64,000 nt of DNA from Mesotoga sp. BH458_6_3_2_1 (lineage in GTDB: Bacteria; Thermotogota; Thermotogae; Petrotogales; Kosmotogaceae). Below are positions 8,396 through 16,975 of the stretch, one piece after another (position 1 is the stretch's first letter; every line of letters begins with the position of its first letter). The DNA lies in contig NZ_JFHL01000002.1 in the NCBI RefSeq assembly GCF_003664995.1, positions 248,001 to 312,000 on the forward strand, in the 5' to 3' direction. The translations under genes were made by a program, and so were the position numbers. The notes beneath the pieces were generated by a model. That model worked only from the letters and a program-made list of their open reading frames with translations. It was not told the DNA's origin and ran no database searches.

Positions 8396-9258
8396 AGAAG
8401 AATAGATCGCTTTGGTTGGTGGGTAAGATCGCGTTCTGGATACTTATTATATTTATCTTCTTCTACATGCTCTTCCCCTTCTACTGGGCAGTGAATTCAT
8501 CGCTGAAGTCCGAGGCTCAGCTCCAGATGACTCCGGCGACTCTTTTGCCCGTTGACAGGAATGGGAAGTTTGCTCCAACGCTTCAGAATTACGTCGCAAT
8601 TTTCAATGACGGAACCTTTGTCAGAGCATTGTGGAACAGCACTATTGTCGCGGGTCTTACTACAGTTCTAGCATTAGGGGTAGGATCGTTCGCAGCCTAT
8701 GCGATGGGCAAGCTAAGGTTCAAAGGAAAGAGACTAACTCTGTATCTCATACTGTCTCTCACAATGTTTCCCCAGATTACAGTACTTTCAGGATTGTATG
8801 CAGTTATTACAACACTCAACCTAGGGGCAAGAATGAGCTTAATCCTCTCATATATGATATTTACGTTGCCCTTCACAACTTGGGTCCTCACTGCCTTCTT
8901 CAAGGAGCTACCGACGGAGATTATGCAGTCAGCATGGGTTGACGGTGCTACACCTTTTCAGACTTTCTATATGATATTGTTGCCTCTGACTGCTCCTGCA
9001 CTTGTTACAGCTGGTTTACTTGCGTTCATTGCAGCATGGAACGAGTATATTTTCGCTCTCACTTTTACTACTATTGCGCCAGAAGCAAGGACGATACCAG
9101 TCGCCATTTCACTGTTCACAGGATCGGTTTCAAGGCAAGTGCCATTTGGGGAGATCATGGCCGGAGCTGTCATAGTAACAGTTCCTGTGGTCGCTCTTGT
9201 TTTCATCTTTCAAAGAAGAATAGTGCAGGGTTTGACTGCGGGCGCCGTGAAGGGCTAA
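8392..9258 (+). CDS. Sugar ABC transporter permease, MalG type
   Basis: 288 residues; the start overlaps the stop of the MalF-type gene (ATGA), implying coupled translation. First membrane helix IAFWILIIFIFFYMLFPFYW, then the typical 'NSSLKSEAQL' loop and an EAA motif (SAWVDGATPFQTFYMILLP). It forms the second half of the membrane channel of the probable trehalose importer. Confidence 0.93.
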   Translation: MKKNRSLWLVGKIAFWILIIFIFFYMLFPFYWAVNSSLKSEAQLQMTPATLLPVDRNGKFAPTLQNYVAIFNDGTFVRALWNSTIVAGLTTVLALGVGSFAAYAMGKLRFKGKRLTLYLILSLTMFPQITVLSGLYAVITTLNLGARMSLILSYMIFTLPFTTWVLTAFFKELPTEIMQSAWVDGATPFQTFYMILLPLTAPALVTAGLLAFIAAWNEYIFALTFTTIAPEARTIPVAISLFTGSVSRQVPFGEIMAGAVIVTVPVVALVFIFQRRIVQGLTAGAVKG

Positions 9259-9385
9259 AAAAATTTGTTAAGGAAGATACCGTAGGTGGTCTGATGATAA
9301 CAGGAGGTGATCTGAAGGGTTTTGGAAGTAGATTAGGTTTTCAGAGAAGATGGTTCTCAAGAAGTTTGTTTAAAGGAGGGGTATT

Positions 9386-10654
9386 ATGAAGAAAGTTCTA
9401 TTGGCTTTTATGGTAGCGTTATTCGCCCTGGTTGCAGTTTCAGAGACAATTATCACTGTTGCGGCAGGGGCCGTTGGTCAGGAGCTTGAACTGACAAAGA
9501 AAGCAGCGGAAAGATACATGGAGATTCATCCCGATGTGACTGTGAGAGTTCTGGACACACCAGACATGGTCCAGGATAGACTCGGACTCTATCTTCAATT
9601 TCTGGAAGCAAGAAGTTCCGAGATCGATGTCTATCAAGTAGATGTTATATGGCCGGGTGATCTTGCCCAGCATTTTGTCGATCTTTACGAGTATAACGCC
9701 GACAAGGTTGTATCTATGCATTTCCCTGCAATAGTTGAAAACAACACTGTTGATGGAAAGCTCGTTGCCATACCATGGTTCACAGATGCGGGTCTTCTTT
9801 ACTATCGAACTGATCTTCTTGAGAAGTATGGGCTTAACCCACCGACTACGTGGGACGAACTCGAAGAAGCATCGAAAATTATCCAGGAAGGCGAAAGGAA
9901 GACAAATCCAGATTTTTGGGGATTTGTGTGGCAGGGTAATGCTTACGAAGGTTTGACATGCGATGCGCTTGAATGGCTCGCATCAAATGATGCAGGATCA
10001 ATTATCAGCCCTGATAAGAAGATCACAATAGCAAACGCCAATGCAGTCGAGATTCTTGAAAAGGTAGCTGGTTGGGTTGGAACCATCTCCCCCAGCGGAG
10101 TCTTGACTTTCGCTGAGGAGGATGCCAGAGCGGTTTGGCAAACTGGAAACGCTGCCTTCATGAGAAATTGGCCTTATGCATACAGTCTAAGTAAGGGCGA
10201 GGACAGCGCCGTCGCGGGCAAGTTCGATGTCTCTCCTCTTCCGGCAGGGAAGAGTGGGAACGGAGCCGCTACGCTCGGTGGTTGGCAGCTTTCAGTAAGC
10301 AAGTACAGTAACAATCCCGAAATTGCGGCGGATTTCGCATTGTTCATGGCCGGTTACGAAATGCAGAAGATGAGAGCTGTTGAAGGTTCCTTTAATCCTA
10401 CGATTGAAGCTCTTTACGCAGACTACGAAGTGCTTGAAGCGAATCCATTCTTTGGCTCGCTTTATTACGTATTTACAAACGCTGTCGCTAGACCATCAAC
10501 AGCAACTGCTCCGCGATATAATGAAGTATCTACTCTGTTTTTCAAGGCCGTTCACAGTGTCCTTTCCGGAACAGCGGATGCACAGAACGCACTTGAAGAG
10601 CTTGCCCTCGATCTCGAAGATTTGACTGGATTCGAGGTCGTCTGGGGATTCTAG
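9386..10654 (+). CDS. Extracellular sugar-binding protein (solute-binding family 1), probable trehalose binding
   Basis: 422 residues with a cleavable signal peptide (KKVLLAFMVALFALVAVSET) and no lipobox cysteine, so it is periplasmic rather than lipid-anchored. Family 1 features: VDVIWPGDLAQ, IPWFTDAGLLYYRTDLL, PPTTWDEL, and a conserved tryptophan-rich end (GFEVVWGF). Ribosome site AAAGGAGGGG. It lies behind the two permeases with a 127-nt gap that has no obvious promoter. Its genomic partner TreT suggests trehalose or maltose-like disaccharides as the ligand. Confidence 0.92.
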   Translation: MKKVLLAFMVALFALVAVSETIITVAAGAVGQELELTKKAAERYMEIHPDVTVRVLDTPDMVQDRLGLYLQFLEARSSEIDVYQVDVIWPGDLAQHFVDLYEYNADKVVSMHFPAIVENNTVDGKLVAIPWFTDAGLLYYRTDLLEKYGLNPPTTWDELEEASKIIQEGERKTNPDFWGFVWQGNAYEGLTCDALEWLASNDAGSIISPDKKITIANANAVEILEKVAGWVGTISPSGVLTFAEEDARAVWQTGNAAFMRNWPYAYSLSKGEDSAVAGKFDVSPLPAGKSGNGAATLGGWQLSVSKYSNNPEIAADFALFMAGYEMQKMRAVEGSFNPTIEALYADYEVLEANPFFGSLYYVFTNAVARPSTATAPRYNEVSTLFFKAVHSVLSGTADAQNALEELALDLEDLTGFEVVWGF

Positions 10655-10669
10655 ACAGATTTTTGCTCA

Positions 10670-10702
10670 GAGAGGCTGGTCCCTTCGTGGGGCCAGCGTC
10701 TC
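10670..10702 (+). other. Stable RNA hairpin between binding-protein gene and treT
   Basis: GCTGGTCCC (10675-10683) pairs with GGGGCCAGC (10689-10697) around a TTCGT loop, with a further GAG/CTC outer extension. No T-run follows, so it is not a standard terminator. It more likely stabilises the abundant binding-protein message or sets a processing boundary, as intercistronic hairpins do in other sugar-transport operons. Confidence 0.55.
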
Positions 10703-10730
10703 CCCCTAATTAAGTAAGAGAAGGTGTGAA

Positions 10731-11966
10731 ATGAAGAATGCGCAAGTAATGGAAAAAAAGCTGAAAGATTATGAACCTTTTGCTGAAAAGAGCTTGATTG
10801 AGAGCATTCATGAGCTTTCCGGAGATCTTCGTGGACTGAGGGTCCTGCATATCAACGCGACTTCTTTCGGTGGCGGAGTAGCTGAGATTCTTCACACTTT
10901 GATTCCCCTCATGAAAGACTGCGGACTAAAGGTTGACTGGAAGGTAATTGACGCCCCTTCGAATTTCTTCGACCTGAGTAAGAGGATGCACAACGCGCTT
11001 CAGGGAAAGGAAGATTCTCTCTCAGATGAAGACAAGAGACTCTTCGAAAGTGTGGAAGAGGAGAACGCTCGCTTAATCAAACCAGACGAATACGATATTG
11101 TGGTCATCCATGACCCGCAGCCCGTTGGTCTGCCTTCCTTTGCAGACTTCGGTCACTGTAAACTAGTCTGGAGGTGTCATATAGATACGTCTTCACCCAA
11201 CCAGACCTTCTGGGATTATCTAAACTCCTTCCTGTCTCAATATGATGCAGGAATCTTCACTCTCAAGAGCTACGCAAAAGACGGAATTTCTATCGATAGA
11301 ATCTATGAGATTCCACCTTCAATCGACCCGTTGAGTAACAAGAACAGAGATCTTTCCGATATTGAGATGAGGCAGGCGTTGAAGAAGCTGGGAATTTCGA
11401 ATAAGGAGTCGGTGATCACTCAAGTATCTAGATTCGACCCCTGGAAGGACCCGATTGGTGTTGTCGATGTTTATAGAAAGTTGAAGAGGAAGTTTGAGGA
11501 TATTAAGCTTCTTCTAATTGGATCTATGGCTTCAGATGATCCTGAGGGATGGAAAATCTATGAAGATTTGCTGAGGTATATTGGCATGGATTATGATGTC
11601 AAGGTCTTGTCGAACTTCCAGGGAATTGGTGATATAGAGGTGAATGCAGCGCAGAGAGTCAGCAAAGCAGTTATTCAAAAATCGCTTCGAGAGGGTTTTG
11701 CTCTAACTATGAGCGAAGCTATGTGGAAGAAGACACCTGTTGTAGGAGGTAATGTGGGTGGGATCCCTCTTCAGGTACATCATGGAGTAAACGGATATCT
11801 TGTGGAAAGTGTGGAAGAGACTGTCGAGTGTACACGAAGGATACTTGAGAACCCTAGTCGTGCAGCAGAAATGGGCGCAAAGGGTTTCGAGATTGTGAAA
11901 AAGGACTTTCTCAGTACGAGACACCTTTATCAGTATCTTCAGCTCTTCCGAGATCTGGTGAGTTGA
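10731..11966 (+). CDS. treT: Trehalose synthase, glycosyl-transferring (TreT), GT4 family
   Basis: 411 residues. TreT reversibly joins NDP-glucose and glucose to trehalose; in Thermococcus it sits next to a trehalose/maltose ABC importer, the same context as here. Sequence support: N-terminal LRVLHINATSFGGGVAEILH (the GGG-V/A-E motif of TreT), DWKVIDAPSNFF, MHNALQGKED, IHDPQPVGLP, and the GT-B C-terminal half with VSRFDPWKDP, the GT4 E-x7-E region in SLREGFALTMSEAMWK and VGGNVGGIPLQ. Cytoplasmic. Last gene of the LacI-type regulated operon. Confidence 0.88.
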   Translation: MKNAQVMEKKLKDYEPFAEKSLIESIHELSGDLRGLRVLHINATSFGGGVAEILHTLIPLMKDCGLKVDWKVIDAPSNFFDLSKRMHNALQGKEDSLSDEDKRLFESVEEENARLIKPDEYDIVVIHDPQPVGLPSFADFGHCKLVWRCHIDTSSPNQTFWDYLNSFLSQYDAGIFTLKSYAKDGISIDRIYEIPPSIDPLSNKNRDLSDIEMRQALKKLGISNKESVITQVSRFDPWKDPIGVVDVYRKLKRKFEDIKLLLIGSMASDDPEGWKIYEDLLRYIGMDYDVKVLSNFQGIGDIEVNAAQRVSKAVIQKSLREGFALTMSEAMWKKTPVVGGNVGGIPLQVHHGVNGYLVESVEETVECTRRILENPSRAAEMGAKGFEIVKKDFLSTRHLYQYLQLFRDLVS

Positions 11967-12009
11967 GAAAGCTCGCTAGCAGTCTATTTGTGCAAAGGAC
12001 AGCTTCGTA

Positions 12010-13233
12010 TCAGAGAAGCTTCTTTGCCTTTCTTCTTGCGAGATTCTCGTACATGGGCAAACCATGTAGATAGAGATTCGGAGCTTCGCCCTGTATTAGT
12101 GGTAGTGCATATGATTTGAACTCCTCAGTAACGTAGAATCCGTCCTCTGAGATGAATTCTCTGGGGAGGTTTTTTGTTCCGTTAGCAACCCTCTCCAAAT
12201 CAACTGTGGAGTATCTCTTTAGATAAGGCCTATCGCTTAATCGGAGAATTGAGACCATTACTCCACTTCTGCCTCTTAGCGCCTCCCTGACTGCCAGTGC
12301 TCCTACCTCGACTGCTTCTTGCCAATCAATCAAGCTTGCGATGTGTCTTGAAGATCTCTGAAGATAGTCCGGAAGAGCGAGATGCACTTTGCAATTCAAG
12401 GAATCTCGAATTGTTTTTTCGAGGTACTGTCCTATCTTCCCGAGCTGTACATTTCCGAAGGCATCGTAGTATCCGGCAGTAGAAATGTATGATCCATCGG
12501 ATCTCTTCAGGGCCTCTGATGCGACGATCGAACAATAGCCCTCCTTCTTGATTACATCTTCTACTTTCTCAATAAAAGAATCTTCTTTGAAAGGCACTTC
12601 CGGAAGAAGTATAATCTGCGGACCATGGAGTCTGTCGCTACTTGCAAGCGAACCAGAAGCGGCAAGCCAGCCAGAATGTCGTCCCATCGATTCCATAATA
12701 AAGACCTTTGTGGAATCACTGTACATTGATCTCAGGTCTCTCGTCGCCTCCATTATTGAGATCGCAGTAAATCTTGCAGCGGAGCCATATCCAGGACAAT
12801 GATCGGTTTCCAAAAGATCATTATCGACAGTCTTGGGTATTCCTATCACCTGTAGTGGAAAGCCTCTCTCTCTCGCTCTAAGATGAATCTTGTGAGCCGT
12901 GTCCATTGAATCATTTCCACCGTTATAGAAGAAGTAACGAATGGAATGAGCGTCGAAGACTCTGAACAATCTGTCAAAATCCTCATCGCTTTCGATTCTC
13001 GTTCTGCAGGAGCCGAATATGGCACCCGGAGTGTAGGGAATCTTGTCTATCTCACTTCGTGTTTCTCCTGTCAAGTCAATGAGGTTCTCGTTGAGGATAC
13101 CTTTGATACCGTTTATCCCTGCAAATACGCTGTCGATTTCTTCACTCTCAAGCGCTGCGACAAGAGTTCCATAGGCGGATGCATTAATTACAGAAGTTAC
13201 GCCACCTGACTGCGCATAAACCGCATTATTCAA
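12010..13233 (-). CDS. Pyrophosphate-dependent 6-phosphofructokinase
   Basis: 407 residues from a TTG start at 13233, preferred because GGGGGTGGG lies just upstream and a predicted transcript start near 13245 excludes the ATG at 13281; GTG 13242 is an alternative. It phosphorylates fructose-6-phosphate in upper glycolysis. The phosphoryl-donor loop reads NGGNDSMDTA (aspartate where ATP enzymes have glycine), and the catalytic loop reads PKTVDNDL (lysine rather than glycine). Both point to PPi instead of ATP. ESMGRHSGWLAA is the fructose-6-phosphate motif. Downstream of the pnt operon terminator, hence separately transcribed. Confidence 0.9.
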   Translation of the reverse strand: MNNAVYAQSGGVTSVINASAYGTLVAALESEEIDSVFAGINGIKGILNENLIDLTGETRSEIDKIPYTPGAIFGSCRTRIESDEDFDRLFRVFDAHSIRYFFYNGGNDSMDTAHKIHLRARERGFPLQVIGIPKTVDNDLLETDHCPGYGSAARFTAISIMEATRDLRSMYSDSTKVFIMESMGRHSGWLAASGSLASSDRLHGPQIILLPEVPFKEDSFIEKVEDVIKKEGYCSIVASEALKRSDGSYISTAGYYDAFGNVQLGKIGQYLEKTIRDSLNCKVHLALPDYLQRSSRHIASLIDWQEAVEVGALAVREALRGRSGVMVSILRLSDRPYLKRYSTVDLERVANGTKNLPREFISEDGFYVTEEFKSYALPLIQGEAPNLYLHGLPMYENLARRKAKKLL

Positions 13234-13251
13234 TAGTCCCACCCCCAAATG

Positions 13252-13260
13252 AATATACCA
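13252..13260 (-). promoter_or_regulatory. Extended -10 of the PPi-PFK gene
   Basis: On the minus strand TGG-TATATT forms an extended -10, with a predicted start near 13245. It lies between the pnt terminator and the PFK start, leaving only a few bases of leader. No clear -35. Confidence 0.45.
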
Positions 13261-13281
13261 TAATGCGAGATCAACAGCCAC

Positions 13282-13309
13282 AAAAAAACAGACGCCCTAA
13301 GGCGTCTGT
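13282..13309 (-). terminator. Rho-independent terminator of the pnt operon
   Basis: Nine base pairs (ACAGACGCC/GGCGTCTGT, written on the plus strand) around a CTAA loop, followed on the minus strand by seven Ts (plus-strand As 13282-13288). It sits 20 nt after the pntB stop codon. Confidence 0.92.
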
Positions 13310-13328
13310 GAAAATCAACGACTTCTTA

Positions 13329-15254
13329 TCAGCAGGCTTCAGTAATAGTTGGCACCGTCTCCGAAGCATTACCCCAAATTGTTATGACGTTTTCCATTGA
13401 GTACAGAGTATTCTCTACACCAGAGTAACCTGGTTTTTCATCGAGGTTGCATACAATTACGTTCTTGGATTTCTCAACTTCGAGAATCGGCATTCCGTAT
13501 ATGGGAGTGCCTTCGGCCGTATTAGCAGAAGGGTTAACAACATCGCACGCACCAATCACGATCGTTAAGTCGGTGTTTTCAAACTCGGGGTTTATCGTAT
13601 CCATATCGTACAACTTGTCATAATCAATACCCACTTCCGCAAGCAAGACATTCATATGTCCAGGCATTCTTCCGGCCACTGGATGTATTCCAATCTTGAC
13701 TTGCTTTCCAGCCTTCTCCATACAGTCAATAAGATCCTTGACTTTGCCCTGCGCCTGTGCTACTGCCATTCCATATCCAGGCACTATTATCACTTTCTTT
13801 GCTTTGGAAATTATGGAAGGCAAGTCTTCGTCGACCTTCTCATCTCTTCTGCCAGTCGGTGAAGAAGATTTACCGATCAGCGCGCTTATTCCAGGCACCG
13901 TCTCCGAAGCATTACCCCAAATTGTTATGACGTTTTCCATTGAGTACAGAGTATTCTCTACACCAGAGTAACCTGGTTTTTCATCGAGGTTGCATACAAT
14001 TACGTTCTTGGATTTCTCAACTTCGAGAATCGGCATTCCGTATATGGGAGTGCCTTCGGCCGTATTAGCAGAAGGGTTAACAACATCGCACGCACCAATC
14101 ACGATCGTTAAGTCGGTGTTTTCAAACTCCGGGTTTATCGTATCCATATCGTACAACTTGTCATAATCAATACCCACTTCCGCAAGCAAGACATTCATAT
14201 GTCCAGGCATTCTTCCGGCCACTGGATGTATTCCAATCTTGACTTGCTTTCCAGCCTTCTCCATACAGTCAATAAGATCCTTGACTTTGCCCTGCGCCTG
14301 TGCTACTGCCATTCCATATCCAGGCACTATTATCACTTTCTTGGACAAGTTTATGATTTTTCCCATATCCGTGCCCCGCGTTTTCTTTTCATGGACTTCT
14401 TCAAGGCTATTTGAGACGTGCGTAAGATTCTCCGCCTTCTTTGAGTTAGAAACCGTGGTCATTCCAGTCAGTACGGCACTTAGGCTCCTGTTCATTGCCC
14501 TGCACATTATCCTTGTCAGAATCAGACCTGAGACTCCAACAACTGCCCCTACTCCTACGAGAAGAGGGTCCTCAACAGCGAACCCGGTTATCGAGGCAGC
14601 CACGCCGGAAAAAGAGTTAAGCAGAGAGATTACTACGGGCATGTCTGCCCCCCCAACTCTAAGAGCCATTATTACTCCATAGACTGCCGCGATTACAATA
14701 AGGAGAATAACCCAAACCGTATAAATTCCTGTTATGAAGGTGCTTAGCAAGACTAATACAGCAGCTATTAAGAGAAGTATTTGCTGTAACTTACCGCTCT
14801 CGTCAAGGTTGACAGGTTTTCCCGAAATGATACCCTGCAACTTCATCGCTGCAACCATACTTCCTGTGAAAGTCAATACACCAACGGACAATGCTAAAGA
14901 AGCCGTTAACCACAAGTACCAGCTTGCACCGCTAACAAACAGACTGCTTCCAGCAATTGCAACTAGCGCCGAGGCAACGCCACCGAATCCATTCAGCATT
15001 CCAACCATTTGTGGCATCTGAATCATTTTGACTACATGACCGAGTGACACACCGGCAAAGCCTCCGATAACTAACCAAAGCCATAGGGATGCATTCCCCA
15101 TGCCGCCGTAGGCAATTATTGTGTATATTATCGCGGCGCCCATAAAGGCAGCTCCAATCCGATTGCCAAGAAGAGCTGTCTTTGGAGACTGCATCAATCG
15201 GATCTGAAGGATGAACCCAACTATGAATATTGCTGCAATGATAATAACACTCAT
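13329..15254 (-). CDS. pntB: NAD(P) transhydrogenase beta subunit with duplicated NADP(H)-binding domain III
   Basis: 641 residues; ordinary PntB is about 460. Residues 1-270 are the membrane domain (many helices, beginning IIIAAIFIVGFILQIRL). Domain III follows twice: core copies at about residues 305-454 and 486-635, each with VPGYGMAVAQAQGKV (NADP-binding loop), GIHPVAGRMPGHMNVLLAEV, GACDVVNPSANT and NLDEKPGYSGVEN. The copies are identical in protein sequence over this range. A 31-residue basic/acidic linker separates them. Transhydrogenase couples proton re-entry to hydride transfer from NADH to NADP+. The ATG overlaps the pntA2 stop (ATGA). The second copy may be redundant, may occupy two sites, or may be an assembly artefact. 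Confidence 0.93.
   Translation of the reverse strand: MSVIIIAAIFIVGFILQIRLMQSPKTALLGNRIGAAFMGAAIIYTIIAYGGMGNASLWLWLVIGGFAGVSLGHVVKMIQMPQMVGMLNGFGGVASALVAIAGSSLFVSGASWYLWLTASLALSVGVLTFTGSMVAAMKLQGIISGKPVNLDESGKLQQILLLIAAVLVLLSTFITGIYTVWVILLIVIAAVYGVIMALRVGGADMPVVISLLNSFSGVAASITGFAVEDPLLVGVGAVVGVSGLILTRIMCRAMNRSLSAVLTGMTTVSNSKKAENLTHVSNSLEEVHEKKTRGTDMGKIINLSKKVIIVPGYGMAVAQAQGKVKDLIDCMEKAGKQVKIGIHPVAGRMPGHMNVLLAEVGIDYDKLYDMDTINPEFENTDLTIVIGACDVVNPSANTAEGTPIYGMPILEVEKSKNVIVCNLDEKPGYSGVENTLYSMENVITIWGNASETVPGISALIGKSSSPTGRRDEKVDEDLPSIISKAKKVIIVPGYGMAVAQAQGKVKDLIDCMEKAGKQVKIGIHPVAGRMPGHMNVLLAEVGIDYDKLYDMDTINPEFENTDLTIVIGACDVVNPSANTAEGTPIYGMPILEVEKSKNVIVCNLDEKPGYSGVENTLYSMENVITIWGNASETVPTITEAC
13351..13799 (-). 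repeat. Direct repeat copy 2 (C-terminal domain III of PntB)
   Basis: 449 nt that match 13894-14342 at a constant offset of 543 nt. I see one difference (plus-strand G at 13587 versus C at 14130), which is synonymous for a proline codon. Confidence 0.95.
13894..14342 (-). repeat. Direct repeat copy 1 (first domain III of PntB)
   Basis: Partner of 13351-13799. The flanks (13800-13893 and upstream of 14342) do not match, so the identity is confined to the domain core. Confidence 0.95.
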
Positions 15255-15541
15255 TTGTTCTTTCTCCTAACACTAGAATCGAACATCTTCAGCATACGAT
15301 CGGTTACCCAGAATCCTCCAACAACATTGATCATTGCTAAGACAAGAGCAGCTCCACTAAGAAATTGGACGATTCCCGAATCAACAGTTGCAAAGACAGC
15401 GATTGCACCCAGAATGGTAATACCCGACAATGCATTCATACCCGACATAAGAGGAGTATGAAGAAGCGAGGGTACTGAAGATATTATCCTGTAACCTAGT
15501 ATGGCACAGGCGACCAGGAAAATTATCAAAGCAAAGAGCAT
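15251..15541 (-). CDS. NAD(P) transhydrogenase alpha subunit part 2 (membrane domain)
   Basis: 96 residues from ATG 15541, which has AGAGGAGG just upstream; an in-frame ATG at 15562 would place that ribosome site inside the gene. Three membrane helices are readable (MLFALIIFLVACAILGYRII, then ALSGITILGAIAVFAT, then LSGAALVLAMINVVGGFWV). The core VPSLLHTPLMSGMNALSGI is the hallmark of PntA2. As in Rhodospirillum rubrum, the alpha chain is split in two genes. It completes the proton channel with PntB. Confidence 0.95.
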   Translation of the reverse strand: MLFALIIFLVACAILGYRIISSVPSLLHTPLMSGMNALSGITILGAIAVFATVDSGIVQFLSGAALVLAMINVVGGFWVTDRMLKMFDSSVRRKNK

Positions 15542-15571
15542 AGAAATCCTCCTCTTATTCAACAGTAGAAA

Positions 15572-16753
15572 TTATTCTTTTATCTCTCCCATTGCCAACA
15601 AAGCACCGTGATGAACAATTGATCCCGCACGAGTGACAAGTGTCTCTTTCACAATCTGATCATCAGAGTCGGCATCGATCTTTCCATCTTTCACCAGGTT
15701 GTCAACGAAGTGCCAGATATTGCTTGAAAACATCCTTGTCGAGTCTATTGATAGTGTGGCCGGAATGTTGAGCATTCCAATCAACCAAACTGAATTGTAA
15801 TCATATTCCTTACCTTCTTCTGTAAGCTCGCAATTGCCTCCCTGATCGATAGCGATGTCAACAATCACAGAGCCCTTTTTCATGGAAGTGACCATTGGTT
15901 CAGTTACTAGAATGGGCGCAACCTCTCCTGGAATTAGTGCAGAAAGGACCAGGATGTCGCAAGACTGCAAATGCTTTGATAGGATCTCTCTTTCCTTCTC
16001 GTACCACTCTTTTGGGAGCCTTTTAGCATATCCACCTTTTCCCATGGCTAGTTCCTGCGGGACGTCGAATGGAATTACTTCGACGCCAAGTGACTTTGCC
16101 TGAGCAGCTGCTTCCGGTCTAATATCAAGTGCCTTAACCTTTGCCCCCAATCTCTTGGCAGTTGCAATTGCCTGAAGACCGGCCACTCCTACGCCAACAA
16201 CAACCACTTCAGAAGGAGGTATCATTCCTGCTGAAGTAGGCATCATGGGAATGAATTTCTTGATTCTGTTTGCACCAAAGATAACTGATTTGTAGCCCGC
16301 CACTGTACTCATCGAAGTCAGTGCGTCCATGGACTGAGCCTTTGATATTCTCGGAATACTGTCCAGGGTGAAACTTGTGATCTCTCTTTCAGCCAGAATT
16401 CTTATGGCCTTGTGATTTACATCATGTGCAGGGTGCAAGAATGCAACAATTGTTGCTCCGCGATTGATTAACTCGGCCTCGTGTTTTCCGATTGAATTGT
16501 TGAACTGCGGTTCTTTGACTTTTAGAATCAAGTTCGCTCTTGAATAGACTTCTTGCGCAGTACTGACTACTTCAGCACCGACGGCTGAATAATCGCTATC
16601 AAAGAAAAAAGCCCCCTCTCCGGCTCCACTTTCAATGACAAACCTGGCACCGTTTTCAACAAACTTCTTTGCAACATCAGGAGTCACTGCAACACGGAGC
16701 TCGCCTGCAAGAATCTCCTTTGGAACACCAATCGTTAGTCCTGAAAACTTCAT
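15572..16753 (-). CDS. NAD(P) transhydrogenase alpha subunit part 1 (NAD(H)-binding domain I)
   Basis: 393 residues with AGGAGGAATTCTG before ATG. Starts with LTIGVPKEILAGELRVAVTP, the alanine dehydrogenase/PNT N-terminal signature; VVVGVGVAGLQAIATAKRLG is the Rossmann NAD-binding loop, and LSALIPGEVAPILVT the following conserved segment. This peripheral cytoplasmic subunit binds NAD(H) and exchanges hydride with domain III. First gene of pntA1-pntA2-pntB. Confidence 0.96.
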   Translation of the reverse strand: MKFSGLTIGVPKEILAGELRVAVTPDVAKKFVENGARFVIESGAGEGAFFFDSDYSAVGAEVVSTAQEVYSRANLILKVKEPQFNNSIGKHEAELINRGATIVAFLHPAHDVNHKAIRILAEREITSFTLDSIPRISKAQSMDALTSMSTVAGYKSVIFGANRIKKFIPMMPTSAGMIPPSEVVVVGVGVAGLQAIATAKRLGAKVKALDIRPEAAAQAKSLGVEVIPFDVPQELAMGKGGYAKRLPKEWYEKEREILSKHLQSCDILVLSALIPGEVAPILVTEPMVTSMKKGSVIVDIAIDQGGNCELTEEGKEYDYNSVWLIGMLNIPATLSIDSTRMFSSNIWHFVDNLVKDGKIDADSDDQIVKETLVTRAGSIVHHGALLAMGEIKE

Positions 16754-16795
16754 TCAGAATTCCTCCTTAACAGTGTTTGATTAAAGCACAGCCTC

Positions 16796-16801
16796 ATTAT
16801 A
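16796..16801 (-). promoter_or_regulatory. Probable -10 box of the pnt operon
   Basis: Minus-strand TATAAT, 43 nt before the pntA1 start; a weak TTCGAT lies 16 nt upstream. The remaining gap up to 16975 shows no gene and no good terminator for the cadherin-like gene. Confidence 0.5.
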
Positions 16802-16975
16802 CAATGGAGCTCGAAGAATCGAAACGACCGAATTCCGCCACGGGAACTCGATAAGGGCCAGATATTTGCATGTAGGTGCTTTTCCTTCGTGCTTACAAAA
16901 CAATATTTGACGATGGAGTGCTTTCTTGATTGTTGCTATCGAAATTCTTGACTCAAAATTCCCACAAGAGTTGGT

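Noticed and set aside
9294-9389. 31-codon ORF overlapping the sugar-binding-protein start (ATGA)
   Set aside because: Weak ribosome site, arginine/phenylalanine-rich composition unlike real small proteins, and no other support; the overlap may be chance.
13234-13281. ATG start at 13281 for the PPi-PFK
   Set aside because: It would begin at the edge of the pnt terminator, upstream of the predicted promoter start, and adds residues not typical of the family.
13656-14414. Two plus-strand ORFs (13656-13862, 14199-14414) with identical protein beginnings
   Set aside because: They are antisense shadows of the duplicated PntB domain III; identity comes from the DNA repeat, and neither has a good ribosome site.
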